Source: Nanoarchaeota archaeon
GTDB taxonomy: Archaea > EX4484-52 > LFW-46
Assembly: GCA_018897155.1 (NCBI GenBank)
Contig: JAHILE010000040.1
Span: 1-64,000, forward strand
Length of the DNA: 64,000 bases
Reading direction: 5' to 3'
Both the position numbers and the translations under genes were made by a program. Below, piece after piece: positions 53,313 through 61,281 of this stretch (positions are counted from its first letter, which is position 1; each line of letters starts with the position of its first letter). The notes beneath the pieces were generated by a model that was not told where the DNA came from, made no database searches, and saw only the letters and a program-made list of their open reading frames with translations.

Positions 53313-54020
53313 TTAGCTACAGGCATCATCAAACCCCACTGTTTGAAGCGATTTATCACATATTTTTGAACAAAAACATTTTGTATAAGGGCATTGAATG
53401 TCGCAAAGGCATAGCGGATATCCATCTGCGTAAAAATCAGTTCCTGAATCCGCGTCCAATATTACTTTTATTGATGCAAGAGCCATTTTATCATCGCTAT
53501 TTACGACGCCGGAAAATCTTAAAAAATTTCCATCACTGCCGTAATTATAAGGGGATGGCATAAGCGTTTCGAACCCGAGCGGCCCTCCAACAGTCGAATA
53601 TAAAAAAAAACCGCGATCCGAAATGCAACGTTTAGTTATTCCGCGAGCATGCGTATTATATGCATAATCAATATTGTTGTTGTTCTGAAAATACCACGTA
53701 TCGGTCCCGCTTTTGACTTCAATATAATACAGAGAGCCGGGCAGGTCCAGCGGTTCCGATGTTCCGGCGCAAACAATGCTATTGTTGTACTTGTCGAGAG
53801 CAGTCTTGTTAAATACAAATTTTTCTGTTGATCCTTTTACGTCATTCAAATTTATGCACGGAGCTGACAAAAGCTTTTCTGAAAGCGCTATTGAAGATCC
53901 GCGAGTTTCTATATCTCCTATAACCGTCTTTGCCCATACAAATATTACAATAAGCGCAACTGCGCAAGCAGTGCCTATGATGACGTAAATTGCAGACATT
54001 AAATTATCAACAAATTCCAT
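53313..54020 (-). CDS. Pilin-like membrane-anchored protein
   Basis: 235 residues with an N-terminal membrane helix (SAIYVIIGTACAVALIVIFVW), a beta-rich outer domain and a cysteine-rich end (CLCDIQCPYTKCFCSKICD). The helix position matches neighbours in the operon. No known domain is recognised. Confidence 0.65.
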   Translation of the reverse strand: MEFVDNLMSAIYVIIGTACAVALIVIFVWAKTVIGDIETRGSSIALSEKLLSAPCINLNDVKGSTEKFVFNKTALDKYNNSIVCAGTSEPLDLPGSLYYIEVKSGTDTWYFQNNNNIDYAYNTHARGITKRCISDRGFFLYSTVGGPLGFETLMPSPYNYGSDGNFLRFSGVVNSDDKMALASIKVILDADSGTDFYADGYPLCLCDIQCPYTKCFCSKICDKSLQTVGFDDACS

Positions 54021-54029
54021 TATATCCCT

Positions 54030-54497
54030 CTAGCAAAAAGATTCTTGAAATACTGCATTGCAGCAGGCAGTACCTTGGACACAAACTTCGACAAACGGCC
54101 GGCATGAATCAGCCGGATCTTTTTTCTTAATAACGCAAAATGCACGGGCTTCAATTGGCGTAATTATCTGCTTTAGCTCCGCTGTGTAGTGGCTCATTTT
54201 AAGCTTCGGCGTTAATGCTTCAATAGTGATGGCATCGCCGGAGTACTGAACTTGTATTGAATCTTCATCAATTTCCACAGTATAATTTTCATCATTCGGC
54301 AGTTTATATATCGCAATGCCGTTTTCAGCCACAGATATTTGGACGATGGTGTTTCTTAGCCCCATTATGGCAAGCTCTGTTTCGCCCCGCTTGTCTGCAA
54401 AAACATTGGCTGTTGTGGAAAGGGCAAATACCAATATGACAACCACTATAAGAAGCGCTCCGATACCGTTTATAACATTTCCAACAATGCCTTTCAA
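54030..54497 (-). CDS. Pilin-like membrane-anchored protein
   Basis: 155 residues. The N-terminus MKGIVGNVINGIGALLIVVV is the short Lys-Gly start plus hydrophobic helix seen in archaeal type IV pilin-like proteins. A globular beta-rich region and cysteines near the end (CRPFVEVCVQGTACC) follow. In a tight operon with neighbours on both sides (4-9 bp). Confidence 0.65.
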   Translation of the reverse strand: MKGIVGNVINGIGALLIVVVILVFALSTTANVFADKRGETELAIMGLRNTIVQISVAENGIAIYKLPNDENYTVEIDEDSIQVQYSGDAITIEALTPKLKMSHYTAELKQIITPIEARAFCVIKKKDPADSCRPFVEVCVQGTACCNAVFQESFC

Positions 54498-54501
54498 AAA
54501 A

Positions 54502-54711
54502 TCACCAAAAGCTCAAAAGACCGGCGCATGCAGACCAGTCCCATCTCAGGCAATCCAAAATTTTTGCCGTTCTTTCAGCAACAGGAATTGCCGGACCCAT
54601 TGCTGCGCTGATAAAGTAAAAAACAATCACTAAAAGTATTATAAATATAAGCAGCTGCCGGATACCGTCTATAGAAAATACAAACGCGCCCTTCCGCCTT
54701 GAAAAAATCAT
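54502..54711 (-). CDS. Small pilin-like protein
   Basis: 69 residues: SRRKGAFVFSIDGIRQLLIF is a class III signal-like segment (R-R-K-G before the hydrophobic helix), then a short outer part with two cysteines. Such sequences are cut by prepilin peptidase before the helix. Too short for a globular head; may be a minor subunit. Confidence 0.6.
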   Translation of the reverse strand: MIFSRRKGAFVFSIDGIRQLLIFIILLVIVFYFISAAMGPAIPVAERTAKILDCLRWDWSACAGLLSFW

Positions 54712-54749
54712 ACTATTATATTATATCAAAGGCTATTAATATAAGTTCT

Positions 54750-54971
54750 CTATAGCAGCCAGCAGAGCGGCAGGCACTTGACAAGGCCATTCTCAGGAAT
54801 ACATTTGCCGCAGTCTGAAAGAGACTTGAACATGCCTGTTGATTTTGTCAAAAAGCCGGAATTCGTATTTACAAAAAACAAAATTACTAAAACCGCCATA
54901 ATCAGGCCCAGAATTATGATTATGGTTGTTGAATTCACCTCTACCTGGCCTTTAGGTGATTTTGAGTTCAT
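54750..54971 (-). CDS. Small pilin-like protein
   Basis: 73 residues: NSKSPKGQVEVNSTTIIIIL includes K-G-Q, the classic archaeal prepilin cleavage context, followed by the hydrophobic helix GLIMAVLVILFFVN. A short tail has four cysteines (CGKC, C, C). Probably a minor pilin. Confidence 0.65.
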   Translation of the reverse strand: MNSKSPKGQVEVNSTTIIIILGLIMAVLVILFFVNTNSGFLTKSTGMFKSLSDCGKCIPENGLVKCLPLCWLL

Positions 54972-54989
54972 AGAAGTCCTCGATTGCGT

Positions 54990-56945
54990 TCAGGCTTTTG
55001 GCTGACATACCGCTAAGACATTATTCCAGATACATGCAGAACATTTCGGGCAATTTGTCTTGGTATTGTATGTCGGAGTTCCGCACAGATCGCCGCATTT
55101 GCTTACACAGGTTTCTAAAACCCATTTACATAGGCTTGAACAAACATCACAATATGTCTGGCTAGTGCCCGCATATTCCGCACAATTATATCCGCAGGAA
55201 AAGAACGCCACGCTCTTTGACCATGTAACCGGAGTTGCCAAATTATCTGCGCTTGCAGATGTTGCTAATGTGGCGCTGACCGATGTTTCAAGCAGAGGCA
55301 CTGTCGGCGAATCCTCTTTAAGGAGAACAAATGAGTAATTCCTTGACGCACTTACCGGAATATTTATATTATCGCCGCCCAAAAGAGCCAAATCCTTTGC
55401 CCCTAACTTTGCGCTAATATGATCGCTAACTTTTATCGCTGCCATGGTACCCGTATTTTTTACAGTGACGTTAACAATGCGATCACTGACGAGGTCTTCA
55501 TAAATTCTTGAAACACCGATTTTTTTGTCTTGAATATATACATTCGTTATCTCAAGCTTTGGCGCTTTGCAGCTTCCATCTGCGCATCCTGTTAAGCAGG
55601 AATCATCTGCCTTAGTAGTATATTTACAGCCCGTCACAGTATCAGAATATCCAGAATCGCTCGGGCCTGAAAGGACATAATCACCGTCACATCCACCAGT
55701 TTGCGATGAACACGACCAGGTAAAATCTTTTTCAATATAATTTATTATGTATGGCTTCGTATCAAATGTTTTTATGCAAAGAACGTTTTTGCCATCCCCT
55801 TGGCGCTCAACACGCAGCGTATTTTTTCCATCATTAAAGCCGCCAACTCCGACCTTAGGCAGATCAAACAGAATTTCTTTAGGATTTGCGGGATTAATTT
55901 TCTTCCCTGCAATAACTTCCACAGTATTCAGCTTAACCACAACATGCGCGGGATTCCAAATATCGCTTTCAAATATCGCGCCCATTTGCTTTCCAGGCCC
56001 AAACGGCAGATCTGCGTCAAAAGTGACTGCCGGGCAAGTCCATGAAAAACTAACATCACGATCTGCTGTTTCAATTCCGCGTTTTACGTGAATTTTCAAA
56101 GTATACCCGCCATTATACAAAGCTGCCACAGGCACTCTAAAACTATAAGACGCCATATTTTCGATGCAAGCAACAAGAGGACCTAGATTGCATTTTTGTT
56201 CAACCCCTCCTTTCCGTAATATAACTGTTAGACCGTCCACGGGGTTTTCAAGTGGTCCCATACCCACTTTAATTTTAACATATACTTGTTCTCCTGCTTT
56301 TACTGAAGATATTTTAATGTCACAATTCACATCTGAACAAAGAATAACGCGATTTACGCCCGTTTCTTCTTCCGCTTCTTCTTCATCTTCCTGAATTGGT
56401 TTCGCGCCTTTGTCAACCAACATCGTAATCGGCTTTGACGGGTAATTATCTGCGCTGACAGTTAGCGTCACATACCCCTGCTGAATGTTTGTGGTGCTTA
56501 TTGTACCTTGATAAACTCCAGGAGTTGTGGTTTCATCGAACGCGTCCGTTATGTATGGCCCTGTTATTGTTCCGCCGGTAATCGGAGCGCCATTATATGT
56601 CAGTGCGATGTTTATTATATTCTCCCCCTCGCCTAGTTTCTCCGGATAAGTTGCTTCAATTGTCTTTGCCAGATGATCTAAAAATTCCCTGCAGGTCTGA
56701 TCATTCATCTGCGGGTCTTTTACCGTCAAACATGCGGCGCCTGTCGGATTATCATTGCACACTTTTGTGCAATAATCTATTTTTGAAGAATTGCTTCCAA
56801 GTGAGGGATCTGTGCCTTTTATTATTTCTTCCGTTCCTGTTGCTCGCCCGTTTAGGATAATATAAATAATTGCAGAAATTGCCAAGAGCACGATTATGTA
56901 AATCACCATATTCATTGAAACTTCAAACGTGCCTTTGCGTTTCAT
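54990..56945 (-). CDS. Large pilin-like surface protein
   Basis: 651 residues. N-terminus MKRKGTFEVSMNMVIYIIVL is a class III signal-like start with K-R-K-G before the helix. The outer part contains Ig-like beta domains (NIALTYNGAPITGGTITGPY; VKAGEQVYVKIKVGM; VNVTVKNTGTMAAIKVSDHI) and a C-terminal stretch with more than twelve cysteines (CGYNC, CDVCSSLC, CVSKCGDLCG, CPKCSAC). Could be the main adhesive subunit of the filament. ATG 56945 is favoured by GGTG upstream; GTG 56951 is the alternative. Confidence 0.7.
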   Translation of the reverse strand: MKRKGTFEVSMNMVIYIIVLLAISAIIYIILNGRATGTEEIIKGTDPSLGSNSSKIDYCTKVCNDNPTGAACLTVKDPQMNDQTCREFLDHLAKTIEATYPEKLGEGENIINIALTYNGAPITGGTITGPYITDAFDETTTPGVYQGTISTTNIQQGYVTLTVSADNYPSKPITMLVDKGAKPIQEDEEEAEEETGVNRVILCSDVNCDIKISSVKAGEQVYVKIKVGMGPLENPVDGLTVILRKGGVEQKCNLGPLVACIENMASYSFRVPVAALYNGGYTLKIHVKRGIETADRDVSFSWTCPAVTFDADLPFGPGKQMGAIFESDIWNPAHVVVKLNTVEVIAGKKINPANPKEILFDLPKVGVGGFNDGKNTLRVERQGDGKNVLCIKTFDTKPYIINYIEKDFTWSCSSQTGGCDGDYVLSGPSDSGYSDTVTGCKYTTKADDSCLTGCADGSCKAPKLEITNVYIQDKKIGVSRIYEDLVSDRIVNVTVKNTGTMAAIKVSDHISAKLGAKDLALLGGDNINIPVSASRNYSFVLLKEDSPTVPLLETSVSATLATSASADNLATPVTWSKSVAFFSCGYNCAEYAGTSQTYCDVCSSLCKWVLETCVSKCGDLCGTPTYNTKTNCPKCSACIWNNVLAVCQPKA

Positions 56946-56955
56946 AAACACACCA

Positions 56956-57228
56956 TCAACATACCGTCATAATCCCTTTAGTTACGCAGTCGCCTCCAAA
57001 ATCGTCCCAAACACAGCCGTCTCCATAAATCTGCTTGCAAGTGTTGCATCTTTCCTGGCATATCTGGGCTTGAATCACATTGTTCGCATTATCTGAAGTG
57101 GCTTGATTTCTTTCATCTGCCTTATTTGTAGAACTGCTGAAAACCAGAAGGATTACCACGGCAACTGCCAGCGCAATCACTATTGCAATAATAATCCACA
57201 TAGCCTGGCTTGTTCCTTTTTTAAACAT
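56956..57228 (-). CDS. Small pilin-like protein
   Basis: 90 residues: FKKGTSQAMWIIIAIVIALA is a K-K-G start plus helix, followed by a short helical region and six cysteines (CQERCNTCKQIYGDGC, C, C). Fits a minor pilin of the same operon; ATG is only a base after the preceding stop. Confidence 0.65.
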   Translation of the reverse strand: MFKKGTSQAMWIIIAIVIALAVAVVILLVFSSSTNKADERNQATSDNANNVIQAQICQERCNTCKQIYGDGCVWDDFGGDCVTKGIMTVC

Positions 57229-57229
57229 G

Positions 57230-57379
57230 TCATACCCCCGGAATATGGATGGTTTTCAAAACCATTATAATTGACCTGTCGCGCATAAAAAATAACATAT
57301 ACACCAACACAAGAAGCACAATCAAAGCAAGAACCCATTTTATAATGGTTTCTATAGGCATGCTGAAACCCTTTTTCAT
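57230..57379 (-). CDS. Small pilin-like protein, first gene of the minus operon
   Basis: 49 residues: MKKGFSMPIETIIKWVLALI, a K-K-G start plus helix and a short basic tail. ATG 57379 is chosen because the symmetric TATA element at 57397-57412 has its centre 25 bp away, the leaderless spacing; a longer frame to 57418 would include the promoter. Confidence 0.65.
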   Translation of the reverse strand: MKKGFSMPIETIIKWVLALIVLLVLVYMLFFMRDRSIIMVLKTIHIPGV

Positions 57380-57396
57380 AATTAATTTATGTGCGA

Positions 57397-57412
57397 GCTT
57401 ATTTAAATAAGC
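57397..57412. promoter_or_regulatory. Symmetric TATA element shared by two divergent operons
   Basis: GCTTATTTAAATAAGC is a perfect 16-bp palindrome whose middle, TTATTTAAATAA, reads as a TATA box in both directions. Its centre (57404.5) is 25 bp from the ATG at 57429 on the plus strand and 25 bp from the ATG at 57379 on the minus strand. Both first genes encode pilin-like proteins, so one element would drive the two halves of the cluster equally. Confidence 0.7.
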
Positions 57413-57428
57413 ATTCACAATAATTTAT

Positions 57429-57539
57429 ATGCGAAAGGGAATTGAGACCGAACGGCTCACAAATGTTGGAATTGCCATTGCATTGGTTTCGCTGGTACTT
57501 ATTTTTGCATACACTTTGATGAAAAAACATCTTGGGTGA
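57429..57539 (+). CDS. 36-residue pilin-like protein
   Basis: MRKGIETERLTNVGIAIALV: an R-K-G start and hydrophobic helix (IAIALVSLVLIFAYTL) with a short basic end. Leaderless start 25 bp from the shared TATA element. It ends five bases before the next gene. Counterpart of the small gene at 57230-57379. Confidence 0.6.
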   Translation: MRKGIETERLTNVGIAIALVSLVLIFAYTLMKKHLG

Positions 57540-57543
57540 TTGA

Positions 57544-57696
57544 ATTCGAAGTAAAGGGCTTTCAGATATTTTCAAGACGCTAGTATTCGTAATACTTGCA
57601 CTGATAGTCTTTGTTATTGTTTTATATCTGAGCGGAAATCTTGGAAATATGATGAGTGATGGATCAAAAAGTTTAATAGAGGGGCTGCCCGGATGA
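57544..57696 (+). CDS. 50-residue pilin-like protein with probable ATT start
   Basis: The frame reads (M)RSKGLSDIFKTLVFVILALI and on through a single membrane helix to GLPG. It has no ATG, GTG or TTG at its head; the frame is closed by TGA at 57541 overlap region, and the first codon that gives the family-like R-S-K-G start is ATT at 57544, preceded by GGGTGATTGA, a good ribosome binding site. The stop overlaps the next ATG (ATGA at 57693), showing translational coupling. The start codon assignment is inference. Confidence 0.55.
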   Translation: MRSKGLSDIFKTLVFVILALIVFVIVLYLSGNLGNMMSDGSKSLIEGLPG

Positions 57697-57899
57697 AAAA
57701 GCATTTAATAAAAGGAAGTATTGATTGGGGAATGATTATAAAAATAATACTTGCATTGATTGTATTCGTGGTTTTTTTCACAATCATGACACAAACCCAA
57801 ACAGGATCCAAGGATAGCGCGTGTGGTGGTTTGCTGGAATCCTTTAAAGCATACGTTTATGAGCCGCTGGGAATACCTCCCCCGACAAAATTGTGTTAA
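57693..57899 (+). CDS. 68-residue pilin-like protein
   Basis: MKKHLIKGSIDWGMIIKIIL: a K-G context before a hydrophobic helix (IIKIILALIVFVVFFTIM), then a short outer part with two cysteines. Coupled to the preceding gene through ATGA. Last of the plus-strand pilin-like genes before CDC48. Confidence 0.65.
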   Translation: MKKHLIKGSIDWGMIIKIILALIVFVVFFTIMTQTQTGSKDSACGGLLESFKAYVYEPLGIPPPTKLC

Positions 57900-57939
57900 T
57901 ACTTGAAGTCTATAAAAATCTTCTTCAACAATTATTCGC

Positions 57940-60192
57940 ATGCCTGAAAATAATAAAGAAATCACACTGCGCGTCGCAGAACTGCCGTCAAGCCAGCAGT
58001 CAGATATCGGGATAGGTATTGCAAGAATGGACTTGCGCAGGATGGCTGAACTCGGCGTAAGAGAAGGTGAAGTCATAGAAATTGAAGGCTCTCGCAAAAC
58101 AGGCGCCATTGCTTACAGGCCATATCCTTCTGATTCTGGCCTTGACATAATCCGTATGGACCCTTACCTTCGAAAAAACGCAGGGACTTCAGCTGGAGAA
58201 AAAGTGACGGTAAAAAAAGGAGAGTACAAAGAAGCAAAAAAAGCAGTCATCTGTCCTGCGGAAAATGTTTCTCTTGTTCCTGTGCCTCAATTAAATGACC
58301 GCGTCAAGCTCCGCTTAATCGGGCGCGTCCTTACAAGGGGGGATATTATTTCTTTAGTCACGCGAAAAATGCAGCTGCCCGGCTCAACCGCAGAAGTTGC
58401 AGTTGACATTCCGCTTCCTTTTGAAACAAAATTTGTGATTGCGAATACAGAGCCCAAAGGAGGTATTGTAAAAATAACCGAAATTACAGAAATCGAAGTA
58501 CTTTCAAAAGCAGTTGAAGTAAAGGATGAAGCAGAAGTGCCTTCAACAAGCTATGAAGATGTCGGAGGATTAAAAGAGGAGCTGAAAAAAGTCAGGGAAA
58601 TGATAGAGCATCCGCTCAAGCATCCGGAAATATTTGAGCGCGTCGGCGTAAGCCCTCCAAAAGGCATACTCCTGTACGGCCCACCCGGAACCGGAAAAAC
58701 GTTGCTTGCGCGCGCAATCGCAAGCGAATGCGGCGTAAATTTCATATCTCTTGTAGGCTCTGAACTTGTGGAAAAATTTCTCGGCGATACTGAAAAAAAG
58801 ATACGCGACCTGTTCGATCAGGCTGCAGAAAAGGCACCAACAATAATATTTGTTGATGAAATCGATGCAATAGCGCCAAAGCGCGGCGAAGTCAACAACT
58901 ACGACCGCTTCGTCACTCAGCTTCTTGCATGCATGGACGGCATGGAAGACCGCGGACAGGTTGTAGTAATTGCCGCAACAAATCAGATATCTGCCATAGA
59001 TCCTGCCCTGCGAAGGCCCGGGCGTTTTGACCGCGAAATAGAAATCGGAGTCCCTAACAAAGACGGCAGAAAAGAAATTCTGCAGATCCATACAAGAAAT
59101 ATGCCGCTTGCAAAAAATGTTGATGTTGAAAAAATAGCAAATATAACCCATGGTTATGTTGGGGCTGATTTATCTGCGCTTGTCAGGGAGGCTGCCATGG
59201 CCGCGCTTAGAAAAAAGGTTTTCCCGAAAATAGATGCAAGCCAAAAAGAAATAGATATGAAAGTTCTTGACGCGCTGGATGTTGACATGGCTGATTTTGA
59301 AGACGCTTTAAAAATTGTAGAGCCAAGCGCAATGCGCGAGGTGTCTATAGACATTCCAAACGTTTCTTGGAATGATGTGGGCGGCCTTGACAAAATCAAG
59401 CAATATTTGAATGAAATGGTGGAGTGGCCGCTGAAGCATCCGGAAGCATTTACAAAAATGGGAATAACACCTCCAAAAGGCATACTTCTTTACGGACTGC
59501 CCGGAACCGGAAAAACATTAATTGCAAAGGCCGTTGCGCATGAAGGCGGCCTAAATTTCATATCTGTCAAAGGCCCGGAGTTGCACTCGAAATGGGTAAA
59601 TGAATCAGAAAAACATATACGAGATCTTTTCAAACGTGCAAAGCAGGTGGCCCCAGTCATTATTTTCTTTGATGAAATCGACGCCCTCGCCCCAAGAAGA
59701 GATGCGCATGGAAATGAAATGTTTAACAAGCCGGTTGCACAGCTCTTGACAGAACTTGATGGTCTTGAGGGATTAAAAGGTGTCATAGTTATTGGTGCAA
59801 CAAACCGGCCGGACATGCTTGATCCTGCACTTTTGCGCCCGGGAAGATTTGACAGGCATGTCGAAGTGCCTCTTCCTGACAAAGCTTCAAGAAAGAAAAT
59901 ATTTGAAGTCCATCTTAAAGGCGTACCTATTGACAAATCTGTTAAGACAGATGCACTTGTTGCAAAAACAGACGGTTTTGTCGGTGCAGACATCGAAGCC
60001 CTTTGTAGGGAAGCCGCAATTGTCGCCCTTCGCGAGGACATAAACGCAAAAGCAGTTACTGAAAAGCACTTTAAAGAAGCTCTATCTGTTATGAAACCAT
60101 CAACTACAAAAGAAGATGCTGAAAAGTTCAAAAAACGCGTTGAAAAAACATCAAAGATAAAAGCTCCAGAAGACATAGCATACTTAGGGTAG
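57940..60192 (+). CDS. CDC48/VAT AAA+ ATPase
   Basis: Hexameric unfoldase that feeds proteins to the proteasome, 750 residues. N domain (1-190), D1 with GPPGTGKT (about residue 247) and IIFVDEIDAIAP, D2 with GLPGTGKT (about residue 519) and IIFFDEIDALAP; arginine-finger segments RRPGRFDRE and LRPGRFDRH. Differences from the common pattern: the D2 P-loop has Leu for the first Pro, and the D1/D2 segments usually reading K(Y/W)VGESE are KFLGDTE and KWVNESE. The C-terminus AYLG lacks an HbYX proteasome-docking motif. A 40-bp gap separates it from the pilin-like genes. Confidence 0.95.
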   Translation: MPENNKEITLRVAELPSSQQSDIGIGIARMDLRRMAELGVREGEVIEIEGSRKTGAIAYRPYPSDSGLDIIRMDPYLRKNAGTSAGEKVTVKKGEYKEAKKAVICPAENVSLVPVPQLNDRVKLRLIGRVLTRGDIISLVTRKMQLPGSTAEVAVDIPLPFETKFVIANTEPKGGIVKITEITEIEVLSKAVEVKDEAEVPSTSYEDVGGLKEELKKVREMIEHPLKHPEIFERVGVSPPKGILLYGPPGTGKTLLARAIASECGVNFISLVGSELVEKFLGDTEKKIRDLFDQAAEKAPTIIFVDEIDAIAPKRGEVNNYDRFVTQLLACMDGMEDRGQVVVIAATNQISAIDPALRRPGRFDREIEIGVPNKDGRKEILQIHTRNMPLAKNVDVEKIANITHGYVGADLSALVREAAMAALRKKVFPKIDASQKEIDMKVLDALDVDMADFEDALKIVEPSAMREVSIDIPNVSWNDVGGLDKIKQYLNEMVEWPLKHPEAFTKMGITPPKGILLYGLPGTGKTLIAKAVAHEGGLNFISVKGPELHSKWVNESEKHIRDLFKRAKQVAPVIIFFDEIDALAPRRDAHGNEMFNKPVAQLLTELDGLEGLKGVIVIGATNRPDMLDPALLRPGRFDRHVEVPLPDKASRKKIFEVHLKGVPIDKSVKTDALVAKTDGFVGADIEALCREAAIVALREDINAKAVTEKHFKEALSVMKPSTTKEDAEKFKKRVEKTSKIKAPEDIAYLG

Positions 60193-60198
60193 TTTCCG

Positions 60199-60627
60199 AT
60201 GGAATTAAAAAGCAGCCATATTGCGCTTGCCGGAGTAATTATTCGATTTGGAGATCAGTTAATTATTACGCCATCGCATTTCTTAGTGGCCGCATCAAAA
60301 GACAAATGGCTTGTTTGGTCAAACAACCTTACAGCCAACATATCCACAACCATTATTATGGTCGCGCTCTTCGCGATGCTATGTATTAACAATAAGACAA
60401 AGATAGCTGGCGCAATACTGAGCATTCTTTTTGGCACCTGGTTCATAACAAGCGGCCTTGTTGGTGTCGGCCTTAGTGCAGTTCTTTTTTTGCTGGCATA
60501 TCCGATGCAATTCACATTCACGTTTACGCCAGCAATCCTTTTTATTGTGGCTGGCTGGCGATATTTGAATAATGAAAACGCAGAAACTACAAAAAAGATT
60601 GCGGAATTAAAGTCAAAAATCTTCTAA
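60199..60627 (+). CDS. Four-helix membrane protein, unknown
   Basis: 142 residues with hydrophobic segments near 35-55, 63-80, 84-102 and 105-122 (IIMVALFAMLCI; LSILFGTWFITSGLVGVGLSAV; FTFTPAILFIVAGW) and a short charged tail. It starts six bases after the CDC48 stop, so it is probably co-transcribed, but no functional link is evident. Confidence 0.7.
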   Translation: MELKSSHIALAGVIIRFGDQLIITPSHFLVAASKDKWLVWSNNLTANISTTIIMVALFAMLCINNKTKIAGAILSILFGTWFITSGLVGVGLSAVLFLLAYPMQFTFTFTPAILFIVAGWRYLNNENAETTKKIAELKSKIF

Positions 60628-60660
60628 AAAGCATAAATACTTTGGAGGTTCATAAACAGT

Positions 60661-60930
60661 ATGGCAGAATACCCGAACATTACGGAAACGAATTACTTTA
60701 CAAATCGTGCGCTTGAGAATGAAAGTGGTGAAAAAAACGGCAAAATCATTATGTGGCGCGTTAAAGGCAAAGAAAAATTTCATTATGCTCTTAAATGCCC
60801 GTATTGTGGCGAAACAACAGAACGTGATGAACTTTTTGAAAAAAAACCATATAGGCCGTGGTGCGACAAATGCGGTAAGAAAGTAATGGTTGAGAAGATT
60901 AAGGCAAAAAAGGAGAAACATAAAAAATAA
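60661..60930 (+). CDS. Small zinc-ribbon protein
   Basis: 89 residues with one zinc ribbon: CPYC (about residues 44-47) and CDKC (about 67-70), and a very basic tail (KIKAKKEKHKK). GGAGGT lies about 15 bp before the ATG. Likely a nucleic-acid-binding or ribosome-associated protein; family not recognised. Confidence 0.75.
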   Translation: MAEYPNITETNYFTNRALENESGEKNGKIIMWRVKGKEKFHYALKCPYCGETTERDELFEKKPYRPWCDKCGKKVMVEKIKAKKEKHKK

Positions 60931-60969
60931 TATTTGGCTATTAAAGGTTTATTTTTCAAGCTTTGCTTG

Positions 60970-60998
60970 AAAATCGTCTCACTACGTTCGAAGCTTTC
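60970..60998 (+). repeat. Dispersed hairpin-rich repeat, copy 2
   Basis: AAAATCGTCTCACTACGTTC followed by GAAGCTTTC; 23 of 29 bases match 36912-36940. It follows a perfect 9-bp hairpin (TTTTCAAGC/GCTTGAAAA, 60953-60973) and precedes two more (GAAGC/GCTTC, about 60990-61006; GAAATCG/CGATTTC, 61021-61043). The group sits between the zinc-ribbon gene and tRNA-Thr. Confidence 0.5.
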
Positions 60999-61079
60999 CA
61001 TGCTTCGCCTGTAAAAGATAGAAATCGCGAATTGAGCGATTTCTTTATAAATTTTTTTCAATACTATATTGAGAGTTAG

Positions 61080-61257
61080 GCCTCGGTAGCTCAGCTCGGT
61101 GGAGCGCGTGACTTGTACGTTAATACAAACGCGAGACTCGTACGCTCGTGATATGTCTTCAAAGCAAAGATATCACGCGGTCGAGGGTTCAAAAACAGGA
61201 TTTTGTTTAAAGTGGATAACATCTCAGCATTTCCTGTGGAACTTCCCTCCCGAGGCT
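61080..61257 (+). tRNA. tRNA-Thr(UGU) with two introns
   Basis: Acceptor GCCTCGG (61080-61086) pairs perfectly with CCGAGGC (61250-61256), U73 at 61257. Anticodon stem CGTGA/TCACG with CTTGTA gives anticodon UGU (61114-61116); an intron of about 54 nt (61118-61171) sits at the canonical 37/38 site. The T stem GAGGG (61183-61187) and CCCTC (61245-61249) are separated by 57 nt instead of 7, so about 50 nt form a T-loop intron with an ACAGG/CCTGT stem. A TATA box TTTATAAA lies about 30 bp upstream. CCA is not encoded. Confidence 0.88.
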
Positions 61258-61281
61258 TAAACTATTTTTTAAGCTTTTTTT
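61255..61281 (+). terminator. Hairpin plus T-run after tRNA-Thr
   Basis: GCTTAAA (61255-61261) pairs with TTTAAGC (61268-61274), followed by seven T. The stem begins within the tRNA 3' end. T-runs alone end transcription in archaea, so the hairpin may be incidental. Confidence 0.55.
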
